64,000 bases of DNA from Neonectria sp. B-13 (lineage: Eukaryota; Ascomycota; Sordariomycetes; Hypocreales; Nectriaceae), in the NCBI GenBank assembly GCA_002682825.1, contig NOKP01000009.1, forward strand, positions 1,302,001 to 1,366,000, given 5' to 3'. Positions within the stretch are counted from its first letter, which is position 1, and every line of letters starts with the position of its first letter. Shown here piece by piece: positions 1 through 11,460 of this stretch. The notes below the pieces were generated by a model. The model had not been told where the DNA came from. It saw only the letters and a list, made by a program, of their open reading frames with translations, and did not search any database. Both the position numbers and the translations under genes were made by a program.

Positions 1-176
1 TCCGTCAACATGAGTTTTGGCAATCGTGCTGTGGCATTTTCGATGATGGACTCGATGGTCTTGTCAACCCAGAGCAAGTTCCACCAAGCGTTGCCCCAGA
101 AAGCCCGCATATTACTGTTTGCAAGTCCGACGCAGTCATCGACGGTGCAGGGCGAGAGTACTTTATAGGGTGCCAT
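1..176 (-). CDS. GNAT-like acetyltransferase, N-terminal part
   Basis: An open frame on the minus strand starts at the ATG at 176-174 and runs off the left edge, so only about 58 residues are visible. It begins MAPYKVLSPCTVDD and continues with an NSNMRAFWGNAWW stretch. That is the usual opening of fungal GCN5-type N-acetyltransferases: a short beta strand, then a helix with aromatic residues following a 'CTVDDC' turn. The acetyl-CoA binding motif would lie beyond the edge, so the family call rests on the first helix only. The start is chosen because the upstream sequence is low-complexity repeat. Confidence 0.5.
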   Translation of the reverse strand, partial: MAPYKVLSPCTVDDCVGLANSNMRAFWGNAWWNLLWVDKTIESIIENATARLPKLMLT

Positions 177-265
177 TGCTGGAGCTGGAAATATTGGGGA
201 GCTGGAAATTATTGGAGAGTTGAACTTATTGGAGAGCTGAACTTGTTGGAGAGCTGATCTTATGA
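177..265. repeat. Degenerate 17-18 bp tandem repeats in a 5' leader
   Basis: About five imperfect copies of a unit close to GAGCTGAACTTATTGGA lie directly upstream of the partial acetyltransferase gene. A similar GATGAGTTGATTCTG repeat lies upstream of the gene starting at 7839, so these may be leader repeats typical of this genome. No function is evident. From 266 to 594 I see no further feature. Confidence 0.6.
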
Positions 266-594
266 GCTGGCTATTGATCAAGTTATATAACAAGGTCGCA
301 TCGTTATCGACAGGTGGCATGTTACGACCTTCTATTTTCGCTTAGCTTGCATGGCGCAAGTATTCGGTGCCTAAAGCTGACCATTACGAATTACGGAGAT
401 ACAGCACCTAGTTGATGCAAAAGTTCCTGCTCCGTGGCATGATTGGATTCCAGCCTTGACCGCGACTGGCGATAATAAAGTATTCCAAACTTGAATCTGT
501 GTGCATAACAGCGTTGACAGAAAAATGTAATTTAGGCAGACATCAGCTGAACACTTTACAGTCAACCGAACTGATGCTGCAATAATGGCAAGTA

Positions 595-1181
595 TCACGC
601 CTGTTTTATAGGACGCAGCCCAATTCCGAACCCAGGTAGATCCCGATGACTCTCAACAATCTGGATAGCCTCAGAGTGAATGTACTCAAGTTGAACCAGT
701 CGCTGAATAAAATCCATTGTCCATTCCTGGCACCTTCGATTTGTTGTCTAGCATGTTAGCGGCGTCAAGTGAGTGAGGTGCGACATACGTTGTTGACAGG
801 TGCCATGAAATTATCACTTTTCCTTGGGGGAGGTATTGTCGTGGCGATTTTTTCAAGCCTGCAGATTGGCTTGTCGTCTCGTGAAAAGGTTGCGACGGGC
901 AGATGAGCAATGTGAGCCGCGTCAACGAATCCAATAGGCACCAGCTCCTTCAAGTCCTGGTCCCTGTTTGCATCGAAGTTGCGTTTGAACTCGAGTTCAA
1001 AGCCCATCATTGGTGCTCCGACAACATGGATAACTGTGCCGAGAAACTGCGGGGCTTCGACATCGGTGGTGCGAAGATGGATGTCCTCGGGGCGAGTGGC
1101 CGTATTTGGGACGAGAATGCCAAAATGGGCACGCATTCTAGGAGAGGGCCGAGATTTGGTCAGATACAGGCGACACGTCAT
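595..1181 (-). CDS. Conserved fungal protein of unknown function (DUF6914-like), two exons
   Basis: Exon 1 is 1181-789 and exon 2 is 747-595, giving about 181 residues. The 41-nt intron starts GTATGT, has a GCTAAC branch point and ends TAG. Splicing restores the family tail: CQEWTMDFIQRLVQLEY, then a helix containing EAIQIVES, then GIG near the C-terminus. The N-terminal half has RLYL, RAHFGILVP, GTVIHVVGAPMMGFELEF and the PPPRxSxNFMAPVN segment, the layout of a small cytosolic family widespread in Pezizomycotina. Its biochemical role is unknown. The family name is from memory and less certain than the gene structure. Confidence 0.8.
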
Positions 1182-1245
1182 TATCGGAGAGCATCAAAAC
1201 TTGATTGTTGATGAGAAGCAGAGAAGTAAAGTGCTGCCTAAATGA

Positions 1246-1644
1246 ATCCTGGTTCCAACAACCGTGTTGTCACGCTCGGATCAGTGTTGCCGAGATCCGA
1301 AACTAACATCATTGTGTAAGTCATCCTAAACTTGGTTTGATTATTTGGATACTACTACAACAATAGTTCCGTTATTTAGGCCTATTTATATATTAAATTA
1401 CAACAAATCCGCGTAGTACACAGGCGCATCCCGGCAACAAGGTGTCTGGGTTCAGGTCAGGGTCTCCACTGGCTGGACCTGGCAAATTTAAAAGAATTGT
1501 ATTCTTCTTTCTTCTAAAATACATTACATAGATTACTCTAGATATAAGGCTAAAAGTATTATAAATAATTGTTATTCTTTATGCTATTAATAAACATACA
1601 CTAGTTACAGCTTTAAAAGAGATATTATCTGTTATTTCACAGGC
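1246..1644. other. AT-rich intergenic stretch
   Basis: This stretch lies between two gene 3'/5' ends and is markedly AT-rich from about 1480 to 1640. No open frame, repeat unit or RNA gene was recognised. It probably contains the profilin 3' UTR. Confidence 0.5.
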
Positions 1645-2447
1645 TTAATAGCCCTGGCGAGTGAGATACTCAGCAAGGTTCTCAACGGTGGTGTTAGCGT
1701 TACTGGCGACTGCGGTTCTAGGGTAGTGACCGATGACAATGGCCTGCTTGGTTTTGGTGATGGCAACACCGGTATGACCCTAGGTAGAAAAACATTATTA
1801 CATGGATCGAGGTACATTTGACAAGTTCGTCGTACCGATTCAGCGTAGATACTTGGGTCCTCGGCTCTGGTCACAGTGAATTGCTCGCCGTCAATGAAGA
1901 GGCCATCAGCGAAGGCCTTGTCCTTAGCCGCGCCGTCACCCTTAAAGATGGAGGCGATGAGCTTCAACTCCTCAGGCTTGAACTGTAACGACGGACAGAG
2001 TTAGCTACGGACGTTCACGGTCGTGTACGATCTGGCAGAGCTCTACCGATCAGCGGGTATTCCATACATTGAAGCCAGGGGAGGCAGCCCAGACACTGTC
2101 ACCAGCGGCGCCGACGATGGCGCCCTTGTCGATGTGGCCAGAGCCGATGAGGCTATTCGGGTCGAAAGACGTCAGCATCCGTGTATCCAGTCGGCCGGCA
2201 TACCATGTAGCAGTGAGGATAGTGACTGCAACGAAGGTTATCGGTTTACCTCGAGTCAATGTAACCTGCGCCAGTAAAAGAGCATCAGTTAGCCTTGTCT
2301 AGAACGTATTCATGTTTCATGGTGGGAGGTTATCTCGAGGCGGTGATGGAAATGGGACATGGCGGGGTGAGGGGTTAAAGCTGAGCTGAGTAAAGTATTG
2401 GATGAGGCTTGGAGGAATGGACAGACAGTGTTACCTTGCCAGGACAT
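1645..2447 (-). CDS. Profilin, five exons
   Basis: Exons are 2447-2435, 2265-2250, 2152-2068, 1982-1836 and 1779-1645, giving 131 residues, the usual length of fungal profilin. The protein starts MSWQGYIDSSLIGSGHIDKG, contains the AGDSVWAASPGF motif of the family and ends in the conserved C-terminal helix with TVENLAEYL and a final GY. Profilin binds actin monomers, poly-proline partners and PIP2, and supports formin-driven actin assembly in the cytoplasm. All four introns have GT-AG ends. The 13-nt first exon encoding MSWQ is typical and was found by matching the start and donor context. The reading frame is intact. Confidence 0.95.
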
Positions 2448-2639
2448 TGTGAATGTGATTTGGGGAACGATAGGCGGAGTCTGAGAGTGTTGTTGCTGGT
2501 GTTAAATGGAGTGAAGAGTGGGTGGAGGACGATAGGTAATGTGTGCGAGGAGAATTGAACGGAGCAAGAGTGTGTTACCGAGGATGTTTATGATTATTTT
2601 CAAGGTTACCCCATTTCAACCCGAAGTTTCCCCGATGAT

Positions 2640-2960
2640 ATAACAGGCCAGGTTGTGACCAGGCGGTTACAATTAGTAGAATCATAGTGCTAATTCTTAT
2701 TGTTATAATAAAGTTAACTTTGAATTAATAGGAAGTCTTTTTATTTATAAAAAATCATAATATGTAATTATTAAAGTAAAAAGAACAGAACGTTTCTTTG
2801 AAATAATGATAAAATTAAAATAATAAACGCTTTTTATTTTATTTTAAGTTTATAATAATTATGAAAAGTAAAAGAGAAAGGACTGTATAGATAGAGCTAG
2901 ATATAACAGTATTAAAGTTCTATTATACGCGCTAGATAGGAGCATTATCTTAAGCTAAAT
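2640..2960. other. Strongly AT-rich block, possibly RIP-degraded
   Basis: This block upstream of profilin consists largely of A/T runs such as TTTTATTTATAAAAAATC. It has no open frame. It resembles an old repeat degraded by RIP (repeat-induced C-to-T mutation) but retains no recognisable element. The flanks, 2448-2639 and 2961-3758, hold no gene I can support. Confidence 0.5.
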
Positions 2961-3758
2961 TCTTAAGAAAATCTGACATTGATACGGAAAGGTTGTGTTA
3001 ACAAACCCGTGCGGGGTTCGCGATGTAGGCTGAGCCGTACGTGCGAGAAATGGAGAAGCGACGGCCTTCTCTTTATCTGTCTCTGAGCATGTCACGGGAC
3101 TCATAGCCGGACTGTAAAGAACGTGTCAGGATGTGATTGGGGAGACTGTGATGCACGACTATACCTACGTCAGCCGCTGCTAAACCAGGTCTGTTGGACG
3201 TAAGCCGCAAGTGCCCAGTAACGAGGAGCCAGAGAAGATATTGTGACTTTCGCAAAAGAATATAGAGCACATCGTAACAATGGTCTCCTCTTGACCGTTA
3301 CCTCATCCCACTATTCCTGATCGAGTTTAGATCAAAAGCACTTGCTTGAATACTGCAAGTACATGCAATCCGGGCTTTTCCAATATCGCCAGAGTACACA
3401 CTTGCTGAGGTTCCCTGCATATATCATCGGGTGAAGGTATAGCAAGCAACGTAGTCATAATTGTATTTGGAGTTTTCCTTTCGAGCTTCACTTCTTTTAA
3501 TATGATAGAAGTCCACAACGCTCTACTCAAGATAGCCACGTCATATCACAGCCGTCTTCGTTCGCGCAAGGCATAATCACCTGAGCCCCGCCGTAGGCCG
3601 CATTGCACCTTCATCGTTGATAGGTCCAACTACCAGTTGCAGAGCGCCGTGCAGCTTACTCAGTCTACGGACACAGCCTAACAACAGTTCCTACAGCCTG
3701 ATTTTCCATTTTCCCTGGAGAAGCTCATTTCATCTTTCAATCAATTCACGCCGTCGCC

Positions 3759-6700
3759 ATGGACCCGTTTACCGCCGTAACAGGCGCGGCTGGCCTGATC
3801 TCACTCGGCATCACGATATGCGATGGGCTTCTGACCTACTGCCGCAACTATCGCGCACGAAGCGATGATCTTTTTGTCCTCAGCCAACATGCCAAACAGC
3901 TCCGTACATTTCTCCACCTTCTTGAGGACCGCGAACAGGGAGCCGCTACGAAGTCGGATTTGAAGTCTTCGATCAGCGAGTGCCTCGGCGCCTGCGATCT
4001 GTGCCTGCAAGAGTTCAGCACCTTCAATGATAAGCACTCTCAGCAGGGTCCCTTTCCCAGTCTCAAGAACCACGGCAAATCCGTAGTCCGGAGACTTCAG
4101 TACCCCTTTCAAAGGGATATGTTTGAGTTCTTCAGGCAGCAGATGCATGAGTTTCAATTTGCCCTGTCAACCCAAGTCTTATTGATGAACTAGTGAGTGA
4201 ATGACAACACAAATGGAACATGAGACTGACTTCCTTAGCGACTTAACCACTGACCTGCGTCGCGATACCGTCGCCGAGTCCAACAAGGTTGCCTCAGCAA
4301 TCTCTGCCCAAGGACTGATCCTATCTGACCAAATCTCCGGCGTGGTTCCTGTCATGGCGCAGAACGTAGATTTGAGGCTGACACGACTGGAGGAATCACT
4401 TCAGAATCGACTCATTGATCTTGAGAAATTGATCAAAGGTTCCTATCAAAGTCACCAAAGGGTAGAACCGATTGAATGCGCTGAACTTGGGCCTCTTGGT
4501 TCGAGTCAGGCTAGTTTCGAAACTAGTCGCATTCCTCAACACCCGCTGGGACAAGGACGAGCCCCAAGGATATTAGCCCCGTCTTTCCCTGGAGATAATC
4601 TAACTCTGTCTGAGAGGATGGTTGAATCTACATCTCCAAGCTCGCTACTAAACTTTGAATGCCAGTGCCCCACTAGCACTACAGGAACCCACAACAATGC
4701 ATGCGTCTATTCTTTTCGGAAGCAGAAAAGGCGTACCCTTGTTGGGCAAATCAAGATCTTCAATTACGTCTTCAAGTACAAGATTCAGGTCCAATTCTCC
4801 CCACATACATTTCCTAGGGATTTCGAAGTTTATCCCAACTTCACGGTCCGCGCAACCCGCGATTCGTCTCCAGCATTTGAACTTTTGAGTGCTACAGCTT
4901 CAGAGCAATTGAGTATCACGTCAATGACAGCCGAGGCCATGAGAAGGGAGTTTGAATCTTGTCTAATTAGTATTCGACAACACTTTACGGATCGCAAGGC
5001 CTGGCCCACCGATATTGACCGCGGTGGCCGGAATTTGGTTTACGTATGTTGCAACAAGCTTTATTCGCTGGTGGCTGAAACTAACTCAAACAATAGATGG
5101 CATGCCTCAAATACACTATGCAATTGACAGATAAAACGGCAGTAATCTTTGTGCAGTTTATCAAAGGGCTCGTCGATATGGGAGTGCCAGTCAACGGCGA
5201 ATCCACGTACGTATCTTCAAGGCCATAGCATGGCCAGGTCTGCTCACAAACCCTACTTAGGACACCGCTGTGGATCATTCTAGATCGACTAGATATCTTT
5301 GGTTTGTTGCTTGGCAAGCACAGTCTGAAGTTCCCTGAGGCTATATCTAGAGAACTTCTTGGGCATGGCGCGGAGCTAAGACATGCATACGCAGCACCCT
5401 TATCTGGGCTCGTCGGGCTACATTATCTTCCGCTCTATCGACGACGGCTGTTGGGAATAACCTGTCGTGAGTGATTAACTTCCATTTTTTTATATCCTCT
5501 TTGCTGATATCCTCAAAGCCTCGGAATATGATCGCTTGTCTCATGCAGTACTCCAGGAATCCGAGTCGGACGTGCGGCGAATCCTGCGCACATCGAGCCT
5601 TCCTGTTCTAGAGAAGGCTGCGACCGGAGAAACACCTCTTCATCTCTCCGCTAGCTGGCCGAGAGGAGTCGATCTTCTTTTCGAGCTGGGGGGAGACACT
5701 ACCCGGAGTATTATTGACGCCAAGGATTCTGACGGCGATACCCCTCTTGTCTATGCCCTTGGATTAAGGCAAGCAAAGTCCGTCCAGCTCCTCCTCAACG
5801 CAGGTTCTAGGATAGATCTCGAAGACACTCAAAACATAGAAGCGATCGATATATTGGGCCATAAAAGGCCACAATCAGATGAAATCATCTGCCTTCTAAG
5901 TCAGCATTTGGCAAATCGCAGAACAGAGCTCACATCTTTTGCTCTCGGGCGGCTTTCGGAATACGAAACATTTCAAATTGACCTCCATGGAGGGGAAATG
6001 CCTCAAGAAGATGCTTTTGAGATTGTTGAAATTCTACAGAACCTCTTAATCCCAGTTCCCTGGCCTTTTCAGGGGGTTCAACCGGGTTCCATCTATCATT
6101 CACAAGAAATGAGCGCTCCGCTTGCTGAGGCATTATTCCAAGCCGGATTTAATCATACCAACATTGAGTTCCATGGCTTCACTCCTTTAATGACAGTCAG
6201 CCTTCGGGGGTTGGACGAACGACGCAATTTGGGAGGAACTTTAGATCTGGTGGCGTGGTTCGTAGACCACGGTGCAGATCTCAACTGTTCAATACCTTGG
6301 GCTGCCTGCCGCACTTGGGCCCAGTCGAAATGGGAGAGACGCTACAAAGTCATCCACCGTATCGCCGATGAAATGGGGTTCAGTAACCACATGTCACGAA
6401 TATCGATCGATGACGAGGCACACTTCGTACAGCTGTGCAGAATTCTTGGAGACTCTACAGCTGATCCTTGCACCTGTTATTGTGCACCACAAGGGTGTTC
6501 CCCCGCCTCACTGTTTGCCCGAAGTATGTGGTTCTTTGACGCCTGGTCGGATGTGCCAAAGAGTATGGTCCCTAGTTGGCATGATCATCTTCTATGCTCT
6601 GGTGTTGAGCTAATACAGCGTGTTGCATCATCTGGCAAGGTGCCAGCGAAAGTTGTCAATGAAACAATTCGACTAAGCACCTTTACTCGTCTTGGGATGA

Positions 6701-7032
6701 AACATACGTGCTGCACGTATATGGAGTGGGAAAAAACCGCCGATGAAAGCGTAACTAAAGCGATCCGTAATGGCGAATACGAAATGATAGAAATCATGGA
6801 CCCGGATGATATCGACGAGATACGAGAGGAGGATCGACATTTAGCTCTACGTTTAGATGCCTTGGTTGAAGAATTCGACACCAAGTTCATTGAGCTTGGC
6901 CAGCCATTTTCAGAATTCTTTTTTGGATATTGGTGGAGCAGGATGAATGAGGTCGACTCTGAAAAAGACGAGCTATCGCGCGAGGATATTAGTGCGATTG
7001 AAGAGACGGGTGTGGTTCTTGAGAATCAATAA
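3759..7032 (+). CDS. Helo-like N-terminal domain / ankyrin-repeat protein, five exons
   Basis: Exons are 3759-4192, 4239-5043, 5097-5206, 5261-5466 and 5519-7032, giving 1022 residues with no internal stop. Introns are 46-54 nt, with GTGAGT/GTATGT/GTACGT donors and visible branch points. Residues 1 to about 130 (MDPFTAVTGAAGLISLGITI...) match the Helo-like N-terminal domain of fungal STAND/NLR-related proteins. Ankyrin-type repeats lie in the C-terminal half, for example GETPLHLSA and a DGDTPLVYAL...LLLNAG unit. The C-terminal ~100 residues are acidic. There is no NACHT or NB-ARC P-loop. Such proteins belong to the expanded fungal heterokaryon-incompatibility/immunity repertoire, but a specific role cannot be inferred here. 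Confidence 0.85.
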
Positions 7033-7395
7033 GCTTGGTCTGAGAGTTGCATTCCGGAACTAGGCGGGATGTAGAAGAGGAATGGGGTAAATGGGAAGCA
7101 AACTGGCGGAGCGCGCCGTTCAGTTGGCTCCTTAATCACGAACTTATCTGGATAAACCGCACACCGCTTGTATGTCGGGAAAGTTCAGGCAAGTGTGAAA
7201 ATGTCTCATCGATGTGAATGATACTAGGTTGCACTTTGGTGCAGACTCCATGATATCTGTCAAAGTTCGCAGGCGTGGTGAGGGAGAAGAATGGGGTGAA
7301 ATTTAAGTATTCGGAGCATAACTTGAGGGAACACACGAAAATGACTTGAACGCCGGTAAACCATGGTGATAATTGCCTCTTCAACTAGTCCAGCT

Positions 7396-7839
7396 CTACG
7401 CCTTCTTCCCTTTCCCAGACTTGACCCCAACACCCGCGATGAACAAGGCCCGCAAGACTGTGCACATGACAGTAATAACAATGCTGACCCAATCCTCTTG
7501 CCTCCAATCCGAAATCGCAAGCCGCCCCTGGAGCCGCATCGCCACGTACATGGCGGTAAGCAGGGTAAAGTCGGCCCAGATGATGGCAAGCTGCATGACT
7601 TTCCAAATGTAGGCGTCCTCCGTGTACCGCAGCAGAAGCGCCTGGAGGGTCAAGTACGACGTGCCCATGCCGCCGATCTGATACATGAAGGGCTTGAGAT
7701 ATTCCGTCGCAGGGTAGTTGGAGAAGAAGGCCAAGGCTGCCATGTCGTGGTTGAAGAGGTTGCCGTACATCCCGGCGATGGTCAGGATGGGGTCGACCCA
7801 GAGGAACCAGATGCGGTAAACGGGGTGGAATTGCGACAT
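7396..7839 (-). CDS. Small four-helix membrane protein (DUF7704-like)
   Basis: This is a 147-residue intronless protein. It opens MSQFHPVYRIWFLWVDPILT and has four hydrophobic segments, at roughly residues 10-28, 50-70, 84-104 and 118-140, and a short Lys-rich tail. The HPxYRxWFLWVDP opening and the LQALLLRxTxD and WRxEDW motifs are typical of a fungal membrane family of unknown function, often found beside accessory genes. The upstream region (7860-7925) contains three copies of a GATGAGTTGATTCTG-like unit. It is convergent with the ankyrin gene; 7033-7395 holds nothing else I can support. Confidence 0.7.
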   Translation of the reverse strand: MSQFHPVYRIWFLWVDPILTIAGMYGNLFNHDMAALAFFSNYPATEYLKPFMYQIGGMGTSYLTLQALLLRYTEDAYIWKVMQLAIIWADFTLLTAMYVAMRLQGRLAISDWRQEDWVSIVITVMCTVLRALFIAGVGVKSGKGKKA

Positions 7840-7859
7840 TTGGTGCGTGAATGAATTGG

Positions 7860-8411
7860 CAGTATTTATTCTCTTGATGAGTTGATTCTGGATGAGTTGA
7901 TTCTGGATGAAGAGCTGATTTTATATCTGCGATGGTCCCTTGAGCTAAATTCTGAGTCAGCTTATGTCTCTCTCCCAAGGGGTGCGGGTTTCCTCGTGAG
8001 ACTGTCTTACGCTTGACTGCATACTGTCGATCCTTCAGTTAGACGGCTTAGCCGTAATCAAGGTTGGCGGTTATTGATTTCGGTGTCGTCGCCGCGAATA
8101 CGACGGGATGTACTGTAACTATAGCAGCGTGAACACGAATTCATGCGCAAGCCCAGATTCAATGGGTCCTGTCTATCTCAGAAACTTAATACCAGGGTGC
8201 TTCTGCAATGACCTGGACAATGTGACACCCTGACGTCTATTCTGCTGGACAAAGTTTTACGATGCCTATGACTGATGCATAAAACTAAAACAAGCCCGCA
8301 AGGTATCATCCTGATAGTCTTCGTCTCGTTTCTTGGACCTGACACCAGACTTTCCACGCGGATTCACTAAACTGGTTTGACTCGAGTATACTCGTAAACT
8401 GGTCCAGCGCC
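7860..8411. other. Intergenic region
   Basis: Apart from the short leader repeats at 7870-7925, this divergent intergenic region between the membrane protein and the F-box gene shows no recognisable gene or RNA. It probably holds both promoters. Confidence 0.4.
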
Positions 8412-9341
8412 ATGTCATCTCAGACACCCAGCCCTCATCGGACGGTTTTCGAGCTCGAATCAAGAGCACGCTCTGGTCCTCTTCCGTTAGAATTCGAGCC
8501 ACGTCGTCCCTGGACTCGCAAATGCATCGAACAGAAACCCGTCTCTGGCCAGCAGGAAACCAGACTTAAGGGCCAATTGAAGGACGAAAAGACGCCTTTT
8601 CCCCATCTGCCAGATGAAATCTTGCTTCAAATCGTGGGCCATCTCCCCGACAGCGCTATCTACTTTCTGCGCCAAACTTGCCAGACATTCCGTCGCATCT
8701 CCTCGGACAAGTCCTTCAAGACCTTCCATCTTAACTTCAGCGGCGAACAAAGCTTCTGTCTCACCCGAGACGACTACCAGCAGCGACAGATTATCCGAGA
8801 CATGTTTGCCCGAAAATCCCTTTGCGACGACTGTGCTAGTTTCCGCGACACCGGCATCCTGAAAGTGCTGATGAAGAACCTGTACCATCCCATATTCTGC
8901 AACGGATGTATGATGTATCACCCTGCGCTCTTATTTCCTCCGTATGAAAGATCCGACTGGAGGGGCGGAATGTGCATCGGACGACTTGGCCATTATTACC
9001 TCTGCTCCCATCAGTCGGTATGCGAAGACCTTGCCAGTGGGAGCTTCGCGGTGCTTCATATTGAAAACGCCTGGGGTTCAAGCCCCGTCAGTCCCAGGTG
9101 GCTCTCGTGCCTCAGCTACCAAAACGGACGCAACCCCATCTACGACCACACGACTAGGAACGTGTTATGGCGCGACGCTCCTGGATGCGCCACCGGCGAA
9201 CAGGTCCGATGGCTGAGGATGGCCAAGACATATATTCACGCACACAAGCTGTGGTTCCATCCCGACCATACAGGCTTGGCAGAGGTGGATTACGGAATGC
9301 GCTGGCTCTCACTGGAATACGAGGCGTATGAGGGACTTTAG
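8412..9341 (+). CDS. F-box protein
   Basis: A 309-residue intronless protein with an F-box at about residues 63-97 (FPHLPDEILLQIVGHLP...LRQTCQTFRRIS). F-box proteins usually bind Skp1 and act as substrate receptors of SCF ubiquitin ligases. The C-terminal part has two CxxC pairs (CDDC near residue 140 and CNGC near residue 165) followed by more Cys/His, which may bind zinc. The substrate is unknown. The start at CGCCATGTCA has a good Kozak-like context and no open upstream extension. Large, fast-evolving families of such proteins occur in filamentous ascomycetes. Confidence 0.8.
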   Translation: MSSQTPSPHRTVFELESRARSGPLPLEFEPRRPWTRKCIEQKPVSGQQETRLKGQLKDEKTPFPHLPDEILLQIVGHLPDSAIYFLRQTCQTFRRISSDKSFKTFHLNFSGEQSFCLTRDDYQQRQIIRDMFARKSLCDDCASFRDTGILKVLMKNLYHPIFCNGCMMYHPALLFPPYERSDWRGGMCIGRLGHYYLCSHQSVCEDLASGSFAVLHIENAWGSSPVSPRWLSCLSYQNGRNPIYDHTTRNVLWRDAPGCATGEQVRWLRMAKTYIHAHKLWFHPDHTGLAEVDYGMRWLSLEYEAYEGL

Positions 9342-9800
9342 TTTGCACGGACTGCTGGACTTGGCGCAACGGAAGTATTACGCTCGAGTCTGCGATTCAG
9401 CTCGGTCCGCGGTTGATCCCATAGCAATTGGTAACTTGGTCGATCTCGCTTACTAGTAATAACAAGGATAGGCAGTATAAGAACTCATAGTGAAGGGGTG
9501 CAAGCAACGCAGCAGCCGTGTACAACCATCTACAGCTGAAAGAAGGATTTTATGTTTCGCGCGTCACTGGATAAAAGCACATTACAACTCACACGTTAAA
9601 CATGAAAGGAAGCTGTTTCTGGGCGGAGTGGAGATGGTGAATTTAGAGCCAATAGCGTGAGAACTGGGATATACTCCTGAATAGATACGATCCAGCTGAG
9701 CAATACTCTTAATATCAACTAGCTTACCTGAGAGCACGCAATATCCACCATGGACGCAAATTTAATCCCGCCTTCATTTCTCCTCCATTAAGACACTATC
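9342..9800 (+). other. Intergenic region upstream of the regulator
   Basis: No gene, repeat or RNA was recognised. It should hold the promoter of the Zn2Cys6 regulator that follows. Confidence 0.4.
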
Positions 9801-11426
9801 ATGTCTTCACCTCAGCCAACTGCTCAAGTCTGCATGAGCTGCAGAGAACGTCACCTGAAATGTGATGGTCGTGCTCCTTGCTGCAGCCGCTGCCTTCAGT
9901 CGCAATCGCGTTGCTACTACGTTCCCTCTCGCCGTGGCCGCAGGTTCCGACCGACTGCCGTCGATACCCAAATTGTTGGCCGCGCCTTGGCTACGTCGGA
10001 TGACGGCAGCTTGGCTGGGTTTCCTGACTTCCCAGTCGGACTTCTCGATGCCGCATACTCCGAGTTCGAGGCGGACACCCAAGATGTTCTTTCTGCTCTC
10101 TCGATGACCGCGGCGACGCCCTTCGACATGCAACCTGACGGCTGTGCCCTGCAGTCGGGCGCGCACTCTCTGTTGACCGGGACTCAGCGTGACTGGGTTC
10201 AGCTGTACTACGACCACTTTCACAGGGCTCATCCGTTTTTGCCGCCGTTGGACAGCCTCCGAGCGAGCCTTTCGAACCACCTGTACAAGGCCATGGAGCT
10301 TGCGGCTCTCCATCATCTCGTGCCATGTCCTCAAGCGCAGATCACACTCCTCGGGTCCTCGCTTTCCGGAGACCATGACTCGTTACAGAAAGTCCAGGCA
10401 CTCCTCATCCTGTCGGTCCTGGCACACTCGATGGGGGAGCCAGCGTCAGCTCGTGACTTGCTGACCCAAGCCATAGAAGCTGCGACAAAGCTTGGCCTGA
10501 ACCGTAAAGATTTTGACCATCACAAGACCACCGAGTCCCGTGTGCTTCAGGAGAGCGCTCGAAGGACATGGTGGGAGCTCTTCATCGTCGATAGTCTCTT
10601 GGCCGCTCTGCAGCACGATGGAACCCTCATCATCGGGGACAGCGCCGCAGGGGCAGGAGTACTGCTTCCATGCGAAGAAGAGCTCTATACGGAGGGAGCC
10701 TGTCCGCCTTCCAACCTGTGCAGTCAACATCTCCGAGACCGTTTCTTTGCCAGCCAGGAGGGACACTTTTCCTCCTTTGCCTATCGTATTGACGCCGCAA
10801 ACACGCTTCGCGATGTGGTGACACACATTCGCGGCGAGGTTCCGCTGTCGCCCGACACGTATCACGTCCTAGACTCACGCATGGCTTCCTGGCTGCACTC
10901 TTTGCCGCCGAGAAAGCACGACATCGTTCGCTACGATGGAAGCGTCGACGAGATGATGTTCCAGGCACATCTCCTAGCACATTGCTCGACCATCTTCCTA
11001 AACCTCCCCCATTCCCCCCTGCTGTCCCCCCTCATCAGCATCAGGGGCCTCATATGTGGTTCGCACACCTCCACGCCCATGCTCAAAGCCGAGGCCTTCC
11101 ACACCCTGAAGGTCCTGAAGGCCGCCACTGGGATTTCCGAGCTCGCAAAGCTTCCCGCACTGGCAACCGACCACACGCCATTTTTGACCTGTTTCCTGGT
11201 GTTGAGCTCCATAGTCCATCTTGGAGCCTGCTCGTTCCTGGAGACTGGTGCTGCCGAGAAGCATCGGCATTTTCTGTCCCTGAACACCAGCGTTCTCGGG
11301 ACACTAGGCTGTGTCTGGCAACTGGCACTTCAATCGGCGGGTCACATCAAGCAGGCGGCGAGGGAGATTCTGATGATTGTGGAGCCCATATATGATAGTC
11401 GTAGCTCTCGAATTCCGAACCACTAA
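9801..11426 (+). CDS. Zn(II)2Cys6 transcription factor
   Basis: A 541-residue intronless protein. The N-terminal binuclear zinc cluster uses Cys11, 14, 21, 28, 31 and 38 in CxxCx6C...CxxCx6C spacing, followed by a basic linker (RRGRRFRP). A fungal-specific transcription factor middle homology region follows, with a YYDHFHRAHPFLPP motif near residue 135 and an ESARRTWWELFIVD segment near residue 250. Such proteins are nuclear and bind CGG/CCG triplets. The gene ends 34 bp from the 3' end of the GH3 gene. It is the likely pathway-specific regulator of the following three genes, by position only. Candidate sites are the repeats at 15743-15845. Confidence 0.9.
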   Translation: MSSPQPTAQVCMSCRERHLKCDGRAPCCSRCLQSQSRCYYVPSRRGRRFRPTAVDTQIVGRALATSDDGSLAGFPDFPVGLLDAAYSEFEADTQDVLSALSMTAATPFDMQPDGCALQSGAHSLLTGTQRDWVQLYYDHFHRAHPFLPPLDSLRASLSNHLYKAMELAALHHLVPCPQAQITLLGSSLSGDHDSLQKVQALLILSVLAHSMGEPASARDLLTQAIEAATKLGLNRKDFDHHKTTESRVLQESARRTWWELFIVDSLLAALQHDGTLIIGDSAAGAGVLLPCEEELYTEGACPPSNLCSQHLRDRFFASQEGHFSSFAYRIDAANTLRDVVTHIRGEVPLSPDTYHVLDSRMASWLHSLPPRKHDIVRYDGSVDEMMFQAHLLAHCSTIFLNLPHSPLLSPLISIRGLICGSHTSTPMLKAEAFHTLKVLKAATGISELAKLPALATDHTPFLTCFLVLSSIVHLGACSFLETGAAEKHRHFLSLNTSVLGTLGCVWQLALQSAGHIKQAAREILMIVEPIYDSRSSRIPNH

Positions 11427-11460
11427 ATTCAGTCCACCAATGTGCTACACTATGTACAGG

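Noticed and set aside
7385..7978. His/Pro-rich frame overlapping the membrane-protein gene
   Set aside because: Shadow frame. The 147-residue frame has clear membrane segments and family motifs.
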